Shown piece by piece: positions 15,836 to 24,961 of a DNA stretch of 64,000 nt. The position numbers and the translations under genes are program-made. Position 1 is the first letter of the stretch, and each line of letters starts with the position of its first letter. The DNA comes from Cyanobacteria bacterium SIG26 (GTDB lineage Bacteria; Cyanobacteriota; Vampirovibrionia; Gastranaerophilales; Gastranaerophilaceae): the NCBI GenBank assembly GCA_015152555.1, contig SUTS01000007.1:42696-106695 (forward strand), written 5' to 3'. The notes under the pieces were generated by a model. It was not told the DNA's origin and did no database searches. It was given only the letters and a program-made list of their open reading frames with translations.

Positions 15836-16501
15836 TTAGTTGATTTCGCTTGGGTTAAGTATTTGGCAAGCTGTATTGTCAAATGCAATAAGCCTTGCAA
15901 ATCTTTCTAAGTCTGCCTCAATTTCAGGGAATGTTCCATAGTGCATAGGAATAACTGTTTTTACTCCTAACCATTTTGTTGCAACTGCTGCGTGTTCAAC
16001 ATCCATAGTATATTTGCCGCCAATAGGTAATAATGCAATTTGAGGTGCATACAACTCTTTAATTGTTTTCATTTCACTTGTTAAGCAGGTGTCTCCGGCA
16101 TGATAAATTCTAACACCATCAATGTCTAATAAAATACTAGCTGCGCATCCGCCATATTTGCCATCCGGTAATGAGCTTGAATGGAATGCAGGGAAAAATA
16201 ACGCTCTGCCCCAAGAATAGTTTATCCAAGAACCTAATCCCACCGGTTTTGATTTTGCACCTTGTTCTTTGCAATAATTTGCGAGTTCAAATATTGCGGT
16301 GATTTCAATATCTTTTTCTTTTGCGATCTCTAATGCTTCGCCAAGATGGTCGCTGTGGGCGTGTGTCAATAAAATATCAGTTATTGGTGAGTCGTGCCAA
16401 TTATATTTGTCATTAATTGATACATAAGGGTCAATTAAAACAGCTTTATCTTCGTGTTTTATTTCAAAAGCGCTGTGTCCTATATATTTTAAATCTACCA
16501 T
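15836..16501 (-). CDS. UPF0173-family metal-dependent hydrolase (beta-lactamase fold)
   Basis: 221 aa. The metallo-beta-lactamase signature THAHSDHLGEA is at residues ~46-56, followed by HAGDT and a late His (PMHYGTFPE). The family start YIGHSAFEI is present. These proteins hydrolyse unknown phosphoester or lactone-type substrates in the cytoplasm. It is the first gene of the minus-strand series leading to gshB and the kinase-fold gene, and it is divergent from ribD. Confidence 0.88.
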   Translation of the reverse strand: MVDLKYIGHSAFEIKHEDKAVLIDPYVSINDKYNWHDSPITDILLTHAHSDHLGEALEIAKEKDIEITAIFELANYCKEQGAKSKPVGLGSWINYSWGRALFFPAFHSSSLPDGKYGGCAASILLDIDGVRIYHAGDTCLTSEMKTIKELYAPQIALLPIGGKYTMDVEHAAVATKWLGVKTVIPMHYGTFPEIEADLERFARLIAFDNTACQILNPSEIN

Positions 16502-16537
16502 AAATCTGCCCTCCCTAATTTTTCATATATTCCGCTA

Positions 16538-16566
16538 TTTTAATTTAGCATGTTTTTAGTTAGAAT
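16538..16566 (+). promoter_or_regulatory. candidate ribD promoter, leaderless
   Basis: TTTTAA (16538-16543) and TAGAAT (16561-16566) are spaced 17 bp. The ATG at 16573 lies six bases after the -10 and has no ribosome site. No FMN riboswitch fits in this short upstream region. Confidence 0.4.
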
Positions 16567-16572
16567 ACAAAT

Positions 16573-17622
16573 ATGCAACAATATTTTAAATATATGTATA
16601 AATGTATCGAACTTGCACGTCAAGCACAAGGGGAAACTTCGCCTAATCCACTTGTGGGTTGCGTTATTATTGATAATAATGGTGAAATTGTTTCTACCGG
16701 TTATCACAAAAAGTATGGACAAAATCATGCAGAAAGAGATGCTTTATTGAAACTAGATAATGCTAAAGATTGTACTTTAGTTGTGAATTTGGAACCTTGT
16801 TCTCATCAGGGTAAAACACCGCCTTGTACGGATATTATAATTGAAAAAGGTATTAAAACAGTAGTTTACGGTATGAAAGATCCAAATCCTATTGTTGCAG
16901 GTAAAGGATTGGAAAAACTTAAAAATGCCGGAATTGAAATTGTAGGTCCGGTGTTAGAGGATGAATGTAAAAGTTTAAATGAAGCTTTTGTCATAAATCA
17001 CACTCAAAAAAGAACTTTTGTAGCTTTGAAAACCGCAACTACTATAGATGGAAAAATTGCGACATATAACGGTGATTCAAAATGGATTACTTCTGATTGC
17101 GCCCGTAAAGAGGTTAAAAATATTCGCTATAAATATGATGCTATTTTAACTTCGTCAGCTACAGTGATTGCTGATAATCCAACGATGGAACATAAGAGCA
17201 AAATTGTTCTGGATAGATCGTTAAAAACTGATTTTTCTAATGCTGAGATTTATAAACAAGGTGAAATCTTTGTTTTCTACGATGAATGTTTAATTCCGCC
17301 ACGTATTGATAAAATTCACTTTATACCGGTTCCTGTCAAATCTGAAAAGCTTGATGTGAAATATATTTTGAATGTACTTTTTGAATTAAAAATAATGAGT
17401 ATTTTGGTTGAAACAGGTGGTGTTTTAAATGGTAGTTTTATGCCGTATATTGATAAATTGTATCATTTTATTGCTCCAAAAGTTTTGGGCGATAATGATG
17501 GCAGATCCTGTTTTTCCGGTAATGTCGTTTCAAAAATTGCAGATTGCAAAAATCTTAAATTTGACAGTATAGAAACTTTTGAGCCGGATATTTTAATTAC
17601 ATATAAATCAATGCTTAAATAG
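16573..17622 (+). CDS. ribD: bifunctional riboflavin deaminase/reductase
   Basis: Performs deamination and side-chain reduction of the pyrimidine intermediate in riboflavin synthesis. The N-terminal deaminase domain has the zinc residues in HAERDAL and PCSHQGKTPPC; the C-terminal reductase domain starts near residue 145 (TFVALKTATTIDGKIA) and contains VETGGVLNGSF. 349 aa is near the usual length (~360). Other rib genes are not adjacent, and no FMN riboswitch precedes it, so regulation seems unlinked from a rib operon here. Confidence 0.95.
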   Translation: MQQYFKYMYKCIELARQAQGETSPNPLVGCVIIDNNGEIVSTGYHKKYGQNHAERDALLKLDNAKDCTLVVNLEPCSHQGKTPPCTDIIIEKGIKTVVYGMKDPNPIVAGKGLEKLKNAGIEIVGPVLEDECKSLNEAFVINHTQKRTFVALKTATTIDGKIATYNGDSKWITSDCARKEVKNIRYKYDAILTSSATVIADNPTMEHKSKIVLDRSLKTDFSNAEIYKQGEIFVFYDECLIPPRIDKIHFIPVPVKSEKLDVKYILNVLFELKIMSILVETGGVLNGSFMPYIDKLYHFIAPKVLGDNDGRSCFSGNVVSKIADCKNLKFDSIETFEPDILITYKSMLK

Positions 17623-17641
17623 ATTTCATATTAGAAAACGT

Positions 17642-18091
17642 TTAATAATATTTAAAATTTATATTTAATCTTAAACCATAAACTCCGAAACGTTGCCCAT
17701 CAGCCACAAAGCCTATATCAAATTCGCCATTGCTATCTCTGTCTTTGACAGCCCAATAATTTTCACCATAGCAATCGTTTTTAGTTAGAAAATCAATATT
17801 TCCATCGCCGTCAAAATCCTTGAAATATAATTGTTTTCCATCAGTAGAAGTCATAGAATATATGACGGATTTTTTGTTTGTTACACATTTTTCAAATAAT
17901 GAATTCCCATTTTCATCGTAATATGTTGTTGTCTCAAATGTTATACCAAGTTTTTTTCCTGTGTGTGTGCTGTAAGTTTTTGCTTTGGCAATTGTATTTC
18001 TGGCATGTGTAACTTCGTTTTTAAAATCCTGATTTAAATATGTGTAACATTCATCATAGGTTTTAAGTTTTTGTACATTTGCTAAATCCAT
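17642..18091 (-). CDS. hypothetical protein with Asp-rich calcium-loop motifs
   Basis: 149 aa without signal peptide. The first ~50 residues are helical (MDLANVQKLKTYDECYTYLN). The rest is beta-rich with two EF-hand or VCBS-like loops, DFDGDGNIDF and DRDSNGEFDIGF, preceded by YYDENGNSLFE. Such DxDxDG loops bind Ca2+ in surface proteins, but no export signal is seen. The promoter has the TTTATAAATATGTAAGG element (18135-18153) shared with other genes of unknown function in this window. Function is unknown. Confidence 0.65.
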   Translation of the reverse strand: MDLANVQKLKTYDECYTYLNQDFKNEVTHARNTIAKAKTYSTHTGKKLGITFETTTYYDENGNSLFEKCVTNKKSVIYSMTSTDGKQLYFKDFDGDGNIDFLTKNDCYGENYWAVKDRDSNGEFDIGFVADGQRFGVYGLRLNINFKYY

Positions 18092-18134
18092 AATAAATCT
18101 CCTTTTTAAATAAATTCAATAAAAAATATATATC

Positions 18135-18153
18135 CCTTACATATTTATAAAGG
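18135..18153 (-). promoter_or_regulatory. TTTATA..ATGTAAGG promoter element (copy A)
   Basis: Read on the minus strand, CCTTTATAAATATGTAAGG lies ~45 bp upstream of the ATG at 18091. It matches the elements at 22290, 36945, 37945 and 50835. The CTTAAT direct repeat found 40 bp upstream of other copies is absent here; a terminator occupies that place. Confidence 0.4.
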
Positions 18154-18167
18154 TTTTTTTAGCCCCA

Positions 18168-18195
18168 AAAATGCCATATTTGAATATGGCATTTT
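18168..18195 (-). terminator. terminator of the GH13-like gene
   Basis: AAAATGCCATATT and AATATGGCATTTT form a perfect 13-bp stem downstream of the minus-strand stop at 18237, ending in a T-run on that strand. Confidence 0.75.
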
Positions 18196-18236
18196 ACAAA
18201 AGTTTACTAAATACACGCTTATTTAGGGGGTGAGTT

Positions 18237-20528
18237 TTAGCCTCTGGAAAGTTCAAATATTCTAAATTCACCCGGTTCAAGTTTATCGAATTTTATACTG
18301 TCCGCGTTTTCCATAGTTTGCTGTTCGTAATCTTTTTCTTTTAATACGTATTCATATTTAAGATCATAATCGCTTGGAATATAGATTTCTTTATCAAAAA
18401 TTGCATAACCTTCAACAATTTCTTTGTAGCACTCTCCTGTAGGAGCCGTTTTAGTGACTTTTTCTGTTGGGTATTTATGATTAGATACCACAAGATATGC
18501 TTTTCGCATTGGTTCTTTGGTAATCAACCATGCACTAAACCCATCCTCATCGTCGATAATAATTTGCGCTTCTCCGCCATTAATAATACTGTTATTTTTA
18601 ACAAATCTGTCTATGGCGTCAAATTTTGTGTAGAAACTTTCGTTAGTAGAACGTTTCATTGCAACTTCTTCTCCGATTGTATATTCTACGCCACCTTGAG
18701 TAAAACTTTCATCTCCATCAACATAGAGCATAGGTCTTTGTGCGAATTTTCCACCCGGAAGTAATTTATATTTTGCCCATTTGTATAATGCGCCATTTTC
18801 ACCAAGTTGTGCCGGATATTGGTCTATGCAGTGAAATTCACCGTCTTGGTTGTTATATGTTTTTAGGATGGATAACATATTACCTTTTTTGAATTTTATA
18901 TTATAATTTGCCAATTCGAGGTTATCTTCTGAGATTTTTTCAGGAGTTTTGTCAAATTGGGATACTATGTCATTTCCCCATAATAAATCAAATTTCATGT
19001 CTTGGTGATATTCTTTGTAGAATTTATCCCATAACATGTATTCTGCTAATGTTGCAAAATAAGGTATTTGTTTTTTCATGTATGAATTAAGTTTATTTAG
19101 AACATAGCGCGGTGCTCGGTAACTTATAGGTATACCATTGCGTTCTGATACTGCATCTACAACATGGTCGATGTGGTCAATTCTAAAACCGTCGAAATTG
19201 TAATCGTGTTGTAATTGCTTCATATTATCAATAAACATTTCAATAACATTTTCGTTGAATTTACCATTTTCAAGATTTACAAAATAATATGGTGTTTGAC
19301 AGTCCAAGTTTGCAAATGAAGTTACATCATCACCCTTGTAATCAAAATGTTTAAACATTGGATATCCGCCGCATTCGCTCATCCCGTCGTATATAGGCAC
19401 TCCGGCTGAACACCATGCACCCCCTGGAGCAGGCCATAATCCGTCATTCATTAACATTTGAATAGAATCAAGTTGTTTTGTTATATCGCTTTCTTCAAGT
19501 CTCTTTTTATCGTTTTTAAATTCATGAATTTTTGCGATTAGATCTTTTACTCTTTTGTGTAATTTTGTTTGATACGAACGACTTAACATAGTGTTTGAAA
19601 AATGTTTTTTGTGTTCTATCATAATTGCTTCAAAACTGTTGTAAAGTTCTTGGAACGCAGGACTTAAGTCGCCGGAATTTCCTTGTAATCTTTGAATATA
19701 AATATCTTTTACGATTTGAATATCATCTTGGTCATTGTCTTTTGAAAGGAATTCCGCAACTTCGTCAACTTTTGCAATTAATTGTTTTTGAAGTTCATTT
19801 ATATCATACCAACGCGCAACTTGCGGATTTGCTAAAACAAATTTAGAAAATCTACCGGTCTGCGGCAAAATATCGTAAATCACAGGATGGCCTGCAAGTT
19901 GTGCCATTTGAATAAATGTTTGAACTTGTTGTTTGGCGTCTAATCCTGTTATTTCTTCGATATATGAATCTTTTAATTTTTCGCTTACTTCGCTACTTTT
20001 TGGTAAATAAGCACACCCAAATTCTCTTGGATGAAACGGTATTAAATATATCGTAGTGTTGTAAATGTTATTATTTAAGTTACCTGTCGGTAAAATTAGT
20101 AACTGTTTTAACCAATCAAAAAACTTCCCTGTTTCTGAGGATTTGTTTCCGTTACCTAAAGCTGCTAAATTGATTAGTTTTATATTATGCCCTTCCTTTT
20201 TAAACCAATCAGAATTTTTTTCTTGGTTTCTTGAAAGTACACTTATTTGACTATTTTTAAAGTGAAATTTGCCGTCTTTAAATATATTATTTTGTTTCCA
20301 TTTTTCTTCTAATGCGAATAATGTTTCTTCATTAGTTAACTCATCTTGAGCCTTTTGGAAAGAGTAAGTTAAGTATCCGTATTTTTGGATATGCATAGAT
20401 AAGTATTTTTTTCTGATTTCTGAAATCTTTTCGGCCGGATATGCCTTTTTTAATTCCTCGTAAACTCTGTTTAGTTCAGCATCTTTGGCAACTTCTTGCT
20501 CTCTTTTTTTGAATAGTAAATTAAACAT
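18237..20528 (-). CDS. divergent glycoside hydrolase family 13 (alpha-amylase superfamily) protein
   Basis: 763 aa, cytoplasmic. The GH13 region II is visible as DGFRIDHIDH near residue 450 (catalytic Asp) and a region III candidate as LAEYMLWD near 495 (Glu). A long N-terminal part (1-200) has no recognised domain, and a beta-rich C-terminal domain ends the protein. Large insertions (for example KHFSNTMLSRSYQTKLHKRV) make it unlike standard amylases or branching enzymes. It probably acts on an alpha-glucan such as glycogen or on a sugar phosphate. The upstream in-frame ATG at 20630 is rejected: ATG 20528 has an AGGGAGAT site and starts MFNLLFKKRE. Single gene with own terminator. Confidence 0.75.
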   Translation of the reverse strand: MFNLLFKKREQEVAKDAELNRVYEELKKAYPAEKISEIRKKYLSMHIQKYGYLTYSFQKAQDELTNEETLFALEEKWKQNNIFKDGKFHFKNSQISVLSRNQEKNSDWFKKEGHNIKLINLAALGNGNKSSETGKFFDWLKQLLILPTGNLNNNIYNTTIYLIPFHPREFGCAYLPKSSEVSEKLKDSYIEEITGLDAKQQVQTFIQMAQLAGHPVIYDILPQTGRFSKFVLANPQVARWYDINELQKQLIAKVDEVAEFLSKDNDQDDIQIVKDIYIQRLQGNSGDLSPAFQELYNSFEAIMIEHKKHFSNTMLSRSYQTKLHKRVKDLIAKIHEFKNDKKRLEESDITKQLDSIQMLMNDGLWPAPGGAWCSAGVPIYDGMSECGGYPMFKHFDYKGDDVTSFANLDCQTPYYFVNLENGKFNENVIEMFIDNMKQLQHDYNFDGFRIDHIDHVVDAVSERNGIPISYRAPRYVLNKLNSYMKKQIPYFATLAEYMLWDKFYKEYHQDMKFDLLWGNDIVSQFDKTPEKISEDNLELANYNIKFKKGNMLSILKTYNNQDGEFHCIDQYPAQLGENGALYKWAKYKLLPGGKFAQRPMLYVDGDESFTQGGVEYTIGEEVAMKRSTNESFYTKFDAIDRFVKNNSIINGGEAQIIIDDEDGFSAWLITKEPMRKAYLVVSNHKYPTEKVTKTAPTGECYKEIVEGYAIFDKEIYIPSDYDLKYEYVLKEKDYEQQTMENADSIKFDKLEPGEFRIFELSRG

Positions 20529-20685
20529 AAATATCTCCCTATGTATAAAGATTATATCATAAGAAAAATTTTGACAACATGATAAAATTACCTGATTGGC
20601 TAATACAAATAACTCCTTTAAGATATACATTTTAGTTATGAGATAGGGCTAAGTCCGTTTACTAGAGATATATGGAGATAAAATT

Positions 20686-21360
20686 ATGCAAACAGCACAA
20701 AAGGAGATTTCGATTATTATTGTCGAGGATTTTAAATTAACAAGAGTGGGATTAAGATGTGCTCTTAATGCTAATCCTGATTTAAATGTTATTGCAGAGT
20801 GTGAGGACGCAATTATAGGACTAAAGGAAATAGAAAGATTAAATCCGGATGTTGTATTGATGGACTTGGGTCTGCCCGGTATAAACGGTATTGAAGCAAT
20901 GGTAAAGATTCGTGAATTTTCCAATGATATAAAAATTATTGCCCTAACATCTCATGACAGAGAAGAAGAAGTTTTAGCCGCATTAAGTTCAGGAGCTAAT
21001 GCGTATTGTTTAAAGGACATTGATCCTACTAAATTGGCTGATGTAATTAGGGATGTGGCAAAAGGTGTTTGTTGGATTGACTCTGTAGTTGCAGGATTGG
21101 CTTTAAAATCTATTCCTAAAACTGAAAATGTCGGTCTGTTGAGTAATAATATTTCAGATCAAGCAAGAATACCTTTGACAGAACGTGAATTTGAAGTTTT
21201 AAAGCATCTTGTTCTTGGAAAAAGTAATACAGAAATTGCAAAAGAATTAATCGTGAGTGTTCATACTGCAAAAGCTCATGTTTGCTCTATCTTACAAAAA
21301 ATGTGTGTGAATGATAGAGTTCAAGCAGCCGTTAAAGCAGTTAAAGAAGGTATGGTTTAA
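20686..21360 (+). CDS. NarL/FixJ-family response regulator
   Basis: 224 aa. The receiver domain (1-125) has acidic residues IIVEDF, phosphoacceptor Asp60 in VVLMDLGLPG, the Thr/Ser in ALTSHD and the Lys in YCLKDID. A LuxR-type helix-turn-helix lies at ~160-220 (PLTEREFEVLKHLVLGKSNTEIAKEL). It is a DNA-binding transcription factor controlled by phosphorylation; no sensor kinase is adjacent. A GGAG ribosome site precedes the ATG. Its stop is 3 bp from the convergent maf stop. Targets are unknown. Confidence 0.93.
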   Translation: MQTAQKEISIIIVEDFKLTRVGLRCALNANPDLNVIAECEDAIIGLKEIERLNPDVVLMDLGLPGINGIEAMVKIREFSNDIKIIALTSHDREEEVLAALSSGANAYCLKDIDPTKLADVIRDVAKGVCWIDSVVAGLALKSIPKTENVGLLSNNISDQARIPLTEREFEVLKHLVLGKSNTEIAKELIVSVHTAKAHVCSILQKMCVNDRVQAAVKAVKEGMV

Positions 21361-21363
21361 CTT

Positions 21364-21918
21364 TTATAACAATTCTAGTAGAGTCTTAGAAGGGAGTCCG
21401 ATTACATTATCTAAGCTTCCTTCTATTTTTTTTACATAGCCTTCAGGTAGTTCTTGAATGCCGTAGGAGCCGGCCTTATCAAAAGGTTTGTAGTTTTCTA
21501 TATAATATGAGATTTGTTCATCTGTTAAATCTTCAAATGTTACATAAGTTGTGTCTGATTTCACTTTATAACTTAAGCTTATAGATTCGACAACTGCAAC
21601 TGATGTGACAACAAAATGGGTTTTCCCTGATAATAATTTTAATGTTTGGTATGCATCTTGCTTGTCTTTGGGTTTTCCTAATATTTTGTTATCAATAACA
21701 ACAATAGTATCAGCACCAATAACTTTAGCTTTATAGGAAAGTTTTTGGGCAACATCGAGGGCCTTGTTATAGGCTAAATTTTCTACGTAAGAATAAGAGA
21801 AATCCGTCTGATCGTGAGGCTCCACGTAAGCAGACGGAATTACTTCATAATCCAATTTTAGTGCTTTTAGAATATCTGATCTTCTGGGAGAAGAAGATCC
21901 TAGGACAATTTTTCCCAT
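21364..21918 (-). CDS. maf: Maf-family nucleotide pyrophosphatase
   Basis: Hydrolyses non-canonical or modified nucleoside triphosphates (dTTP/UTP-type or 7-methyl-GTP-type) to monophosphates. The N-terminal signature GSSSPRRSDIL, catalytic GADTIVV and FDKAGSYGIQ are all present. 184 aa is typical. Which subfamily applies is not certain; the GSSSPRR loop and IQELPEG suit the dTTP/UTP type. It is monocistronic. Confidence 0.92.
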   Translation of the reverse strand: MGKIVLGSSSPRRSDILKALKLDYEVIPSAYVEPHDQTDFSYSYVENLAYNKALDVAQKLSYKAKVIGADTIVVIDNKILGKPKDKQDAYQTLKLLSGKTHFVVTSVAVVESISLSYKVKSDTTYVTFEDLTDEQISYYIENYKPFDKAGSYGIQELPEGYVKKIEGSLDNVIGLPSKTLLELL

Positions 21919-21982
21919 TGCGTGTCTCCTTGTGTTTTATCTTATTTTTTACCAAAAATAAGCACAATTCAACACAAACTTT

Positions 21983-22222
21983 TTAACGACGTCCTAAAGA
22001 ACGCTGATATCTGGCTGTTTTTGCATTGATTGCATAACAGGCAATATTTAGTCGTTGCCTTAGTTCCATCATGTGTCTTGCTGTTGCGGCATAATCGTTC
22101 ATTGCCTCAAGCATCTTGTTAGGATCAACCATTGATTCCATATTATCGTGGTTATCCGCTTGCACCTCTTGGTATTTTTGTACTAACATCTTATCGATGT
22201 AATCTTCTGCGCCTACGCCCAT
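21983..22222 (-). CDS. hypothetical 79-aa helical protein
   Basis: All-helical by appearance, Met/Asn/Gln-rich with a basic end (NAKTARYQRSLGRR), no export signal or membrane segment. I do not recognise the family. A ribosome site (AGGGAGGACTT) lies close to the ATG. Its upstream region has the full CTTAAT-repeat/N40/TTTATA promoter architecture shared with the glycine-zipper genes at 36233 and 37085, so the three are probably co-regulated. It may be a structural or adaptor protein. Confidence 0.6.
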   Translation of the reverse strand: MGVGAEDYIDKMLVQKYQEVQADNHDNMESMVDPNKMLEAMNDYAATARHMMELRQRLNIACYAINAKTARYQRSLGRR

Positions 22223-22285
22223 GCGAAGTCCTCCCTATTGAGTTTCTTAATCATCCTGTTTCCTATAAAAAATATATCCTAGATA

Positions 22286-22359
22286 TTCCTTATGTATATA
22301 TAAAGTATTTCTAATTCTAAAAATTGCCTTTTTATTGTTTTTTATTAAGAAATATTAAG
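22286..22359 (-). promoter_or_regulatory. CTTAAT-repeat/N40/TTTATA promoter (copy B)
   Basis: On the minus strand CTTAATATTTCTTAA (22359-22345) is followed after exactly 40 bp by TTTATATATACATAAGG (starting at 22304). Both parts match copies C and D. Confidence 0.6.
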
Positions 22360-22412
22360 ATATGTTAGGAAATTACATATATAGGTATGTTTTTGGTTTG
22401 TTATTTTGGATT

Positions 22413-23021
22413 TTATATATCAAACCAATCAATAAGGGGTTTGGTTTTGCCGAATTCAAATCCGTAACCTTTACCAAACGCTTCTTCGGTTAAAAAGTTA
22501 TAGTCGATATTAAATGCAATTGGTTCTATATCAATTCCTAATTTTTCGAATTTCTCAGCGGAAATTTTCTTTGTTTCAGGGTCATATACATTTGAGTAAT
22601 TTAATCCAATAAGAGCGCAAAATGGTAAGTGTGATCCGTCATTTTCGGGAGCTTTATTTAATAAGCCAAATGTTCTGCAAATGATTCCTCTGTGGTGGTA
22701 TACCGCGCATGAATTATTTATGAGAAATGGACAGTCATAAGTAAATGGTTCTTTTTTTCCAATAGTCCATTTTTTATCATAAGCTTTTTTATTTTCTAAA
22801 ACTTTTTTTATGTTGTCTTGAATTTGATTTTGAGTAGGCAGAGGTAATTGTTTTAATCCTTCTATCAAATATTTAAATTCGATTTCTGTGAACGGAAATT
22901 GTGCGTTTTGGCAACATTTTGCACATCCTTTTTTGCAGAAAATATATGGTTTTTGTTTCTCGAAAAATCGTGTCAGTTTTTCGTTTAACATATTTAAATA
23001 TTTTTTATAGTTTTCTATCAT
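22413..23021 (-). CDS. YkgJ-family cysteine-cluster protein
   Basis: 202 aa with the conserved cysteine pattern of the UPF0153/YkgJ family: CKKGCAKCC near residue 29, then YDCPFL, SCAVYHHRGIICRTFG. These are thought to bind zinc or an Fe-S cluster; the biochemical role is unknown. It has its own start region and runs divergently from the Na/Pi transporter. Confidence 0.85.
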   Translation of the reverse strand: MIENYKKYLNMLNEKLTRFFEKQKPYIFCKKGCAKCCQNAQFPFTEIEFKYLIEGLKQLPLPTQNQIQDNIKKVLENKKAYDKKWTIGKKEPFTYDCPFLINNSCAVYHHRGIICRTFGLLNKAPENDGSHLPFCALIGLNYSNVYDPETKKISAEKFEKLGIDIEPIAFNIDYNFLTEEAFGKGYGFEFGKTKPLIDWFDI

Positions 23022-23083
23022 TTCAAACCTCGTAATGTACTATTTAATGATAGCATAATGATTAACAAATGCTAAGATATAAA

Positions 23084-23111
23084 TTGTAAAATACTGTTTT
23101 TATAGTATAAT
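23084..23111 (+). promoter_or_regulatory. promoter of the Na/Pi cotransporter unit
   Basis: TTGTAA (23084-23089) and TATAAT (23106-23111) are spaced 16 bp, giving a leader of about 70 nt that holds a 14-codon ORF. Confidence 0.45.
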
Positions 23112-23139
23112 TTTTCTGTGTAGCTTTTGGAAGTGAAAT

Positions 23140-23184
23140 ATGAAAGATTTTACGGAAGAATATATTAAAAAGGATATAATATAA
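23140..23184 (+). CDS. 14-residue upstream leader peptide (candidate)
   Basis: ATG at 23140 with GGAAG six bases upstream encodes MKDFTEEYIKKDII and stops one base before the ATG of the Na/Pi transporter. The tight arrangement suggests translational coupling or leader control. No recognisable attenuator hairpin is seen, so it may be fortuitous. Confidence 0.3.
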   Translation: MKDFTEEYIKKDII

Positions 23185-23185
23185 T

Positions 23186-24949
23186 ATGGATATTTTCTCG
23201 ATATTTACTCTATGTGGCGGTTTAGCCTTCTTTTTATACGGTATGATGGTTATGTCTGCAGGTTTGGAAAAAATTGCAGGCGGGAAAATGGAAAAAATGT
23301 TAGAGAAAATGACCTCTAACCCTGTAAAAAGTTTGGTTCTTGGTGCCGGGATTACAATTGCCGTGCAAAGTTCTTCAGCAGTAACTGTGATGCTTGTGGG
23401 ATTTGTAAATTCCGGCATAATGAAATTATCACAAGCTATCGGGGTAATTATGGGTTCAAATATTGGAACTACGATTACTTCTTGGATTTTGAGTTTGTCA
23501 GGTATTCAAAGTACAAATTTCTTTATAAGATTGTTAAAACCTGAATCATTTACACCTATTTTAGCTTTAATTGGTGTGATCATGATTATGGCGTCTAATA
23601 GCAAAGTATCAAAAGCGAAAAATACGGGTACGTTCTTTTTAGGTTTTTCGATTTTAATGTTTGGTATGGGGTTGATGTCGTCTGCGATGGCGCCATTGGC
23701 GGATGACCCCAGATTTGCACAAGTTTTAACTGCGTTTACAAATCCGATATTTGGTTTATTAGTTGGAGCAGTTGTTACGGCTGTTATACAAAGTTCTGCC
23801 GCATCTGTCGGGATGTTACAAGCTCTCTCTATGACCGGTAGTGTTTCTTATGCAATGGCTGTACCTATTATTATCGGACAAAACATCGGTACATGTATCA
23901 CTGCAGTAATTTCAAGTATTGGTGTAAATACCAATGCCAAGCGCGTTGCTGTTGTTCATGTCGCGTTTAACGTGTTAGGGGCTTTAATTTTCTTACCTAT
24001 ATATTATTTTGGTCATTATTTTATAAATTATCCTTATGAGGAAGCGATAAATCCTTTTAGTATAGCAATTGCACATTCGATTTTTAATGTTGGTACTACT
24101 TTTATATTATTCCCATTTGCTCGCAAATTAGAGCAATTGGCACTTATGGTAGTAAAAGAAAATAATGATGAAGATGAGGTCATTATTGATGAAAGACTGC
24201 TTAAAACGCCTTCATTTGCGATTACTCAATGTTATAAAGTTACTGCGACAATGGCAAAAGTTACAAGAGAAACTTTAGTAATGTCAGTGCGTATGTTAAA
24301 GCAATACAACCCAAAAGTTGCTGAAATAATTAATAAAAATGAAGTCTTAATTGATAAATATCAAGATACATTAGAATCATTTTTACAAAAGCTGTCAGGG
24401 CGTGAGCTTTCTGATGAAGATAGTAATAAAATTTCTCAATTGATTTTATCAATTTCTGATTTTGAAAAAATTGCAGACCATGCTATTCATATTTTGAATA
24501 TTGCAAATAAAATGAATAGAAAAGAATGGACTCTTTCACCTGAAACTATTGAGGAATTGAAACATGTTGTTAATGCCGTAAAAGAAGTTTTTGATGTTAC
24601 CGTAAATGCTTTTGTAGGTCACGATTTGAGTATGGCATATCATGTTGAACCATTAGAGCAAGTAGTTGACGATATTGCATATTTTGCGAAGAAAAATCAT
24701 ATTCGTCGTGTTAAAAAAGACAAGTCACATATTAAGCGTGGTTTTGTTTATGCTGAAATTTTAAATGATTTAGAGCGAATTTCTGATCATTGTTCAAATA
24801 TTGCGACAAATATTATACAATCAATTCATTCATCTGTTCCGAAACATATATTAAAAAGTCAATTAAAAACTGCGGATGCCGGTGATTTTACCTCAACGGT
24901 TGAAGAATTCAGACATAAATACTCTGTAGAGCCAAAAAGTTATAAATAA
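23186..24949 (+). CDS. Na+/phosphate cotransporter family protein with C-terminal PhoU-like domain
   Basis: 587-aa inner-membrane transporter. Residues ~1-310 hold two inverted Na/Pi cotransporter repeats with the hallmark QSS motifs (AVQSSSAVTVML near 70 and VIQSSAASVGML near 200) and GSNIGTT / GQNIGTC loops. Residues ~340-560 form a helical PhoU-like cytoplasmic domain (LILSISDFEKIADHAIHI; LNDLERISDHCSNIA). It imports or exports phosphate with sodium, probably gated by the PhoU part. The thioesterase gene follows after 12 bp, so the two are co-transcribed, an unexplained pairing. Confidence 0.9.
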   Translation: MDIFSIFTLCGGLAFFLYGMMVMSAGLEKIAGGKMEKMLEKMTSNPVKSLVLGAGITIAVQSSSAVTVMLVGFVNSGIMKLSQAIGVIMGSNIGTTITSWILSLSGIQSTNFFIRLLKPESFTPILALIGVIMIMASNSKVSKAKNTGTFFLGFSILMFGMGLMSSAMAPLADDPRFAQVLTAFTNPIFGLLVGAVVTAVIQSSAASVGMLQALSMTGSVSYAMAVPIIIGQNIGTCITAVISSIGVNTNAKRVAVVHVAFNVLGALIFLPIYYFGHYFINYPYEEAINPFSIAIAHSIFNVGTTFILFPFARKLEQLALMVVKENNDEDEVIIDERLLKTPSFAITQCYKVTATMAKVTRETLVMSVRMLKQYNPKVAEIINKNEVLIDKYQDTLESFLQKLSGRELSDEDSNKISQLILSISDFEKIADHAIHILNIANKMNRKEWTLSPETIEELKHVVNAVKEVFDVTVNAFVGHDLSMAYHVEPLEQVVDDIAYFAKKNHIRRVKKDKSHIKRGFVYAEILNDLERISDHCSNIATNIIQSIHSSVPKHILKSQLKTADAGDFTSTVEEFRHKYSVEPKSYK

Positions 24950-24961
24950 GGAGAATAATAT

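Noticed and set aside
16502..16572. FMN riboswitch before ribD
   Set aside because: The intergenic region is about 70 bp, AT-rich, and has none of the conserved RFN stems.
22300..22400. CRISPR-like repeats from repeated AAGAAATATTAAG strings
   Set aside because: Copies are single per locus and placed at fixed distance from promoters; no regular repeat-spacer array exists.
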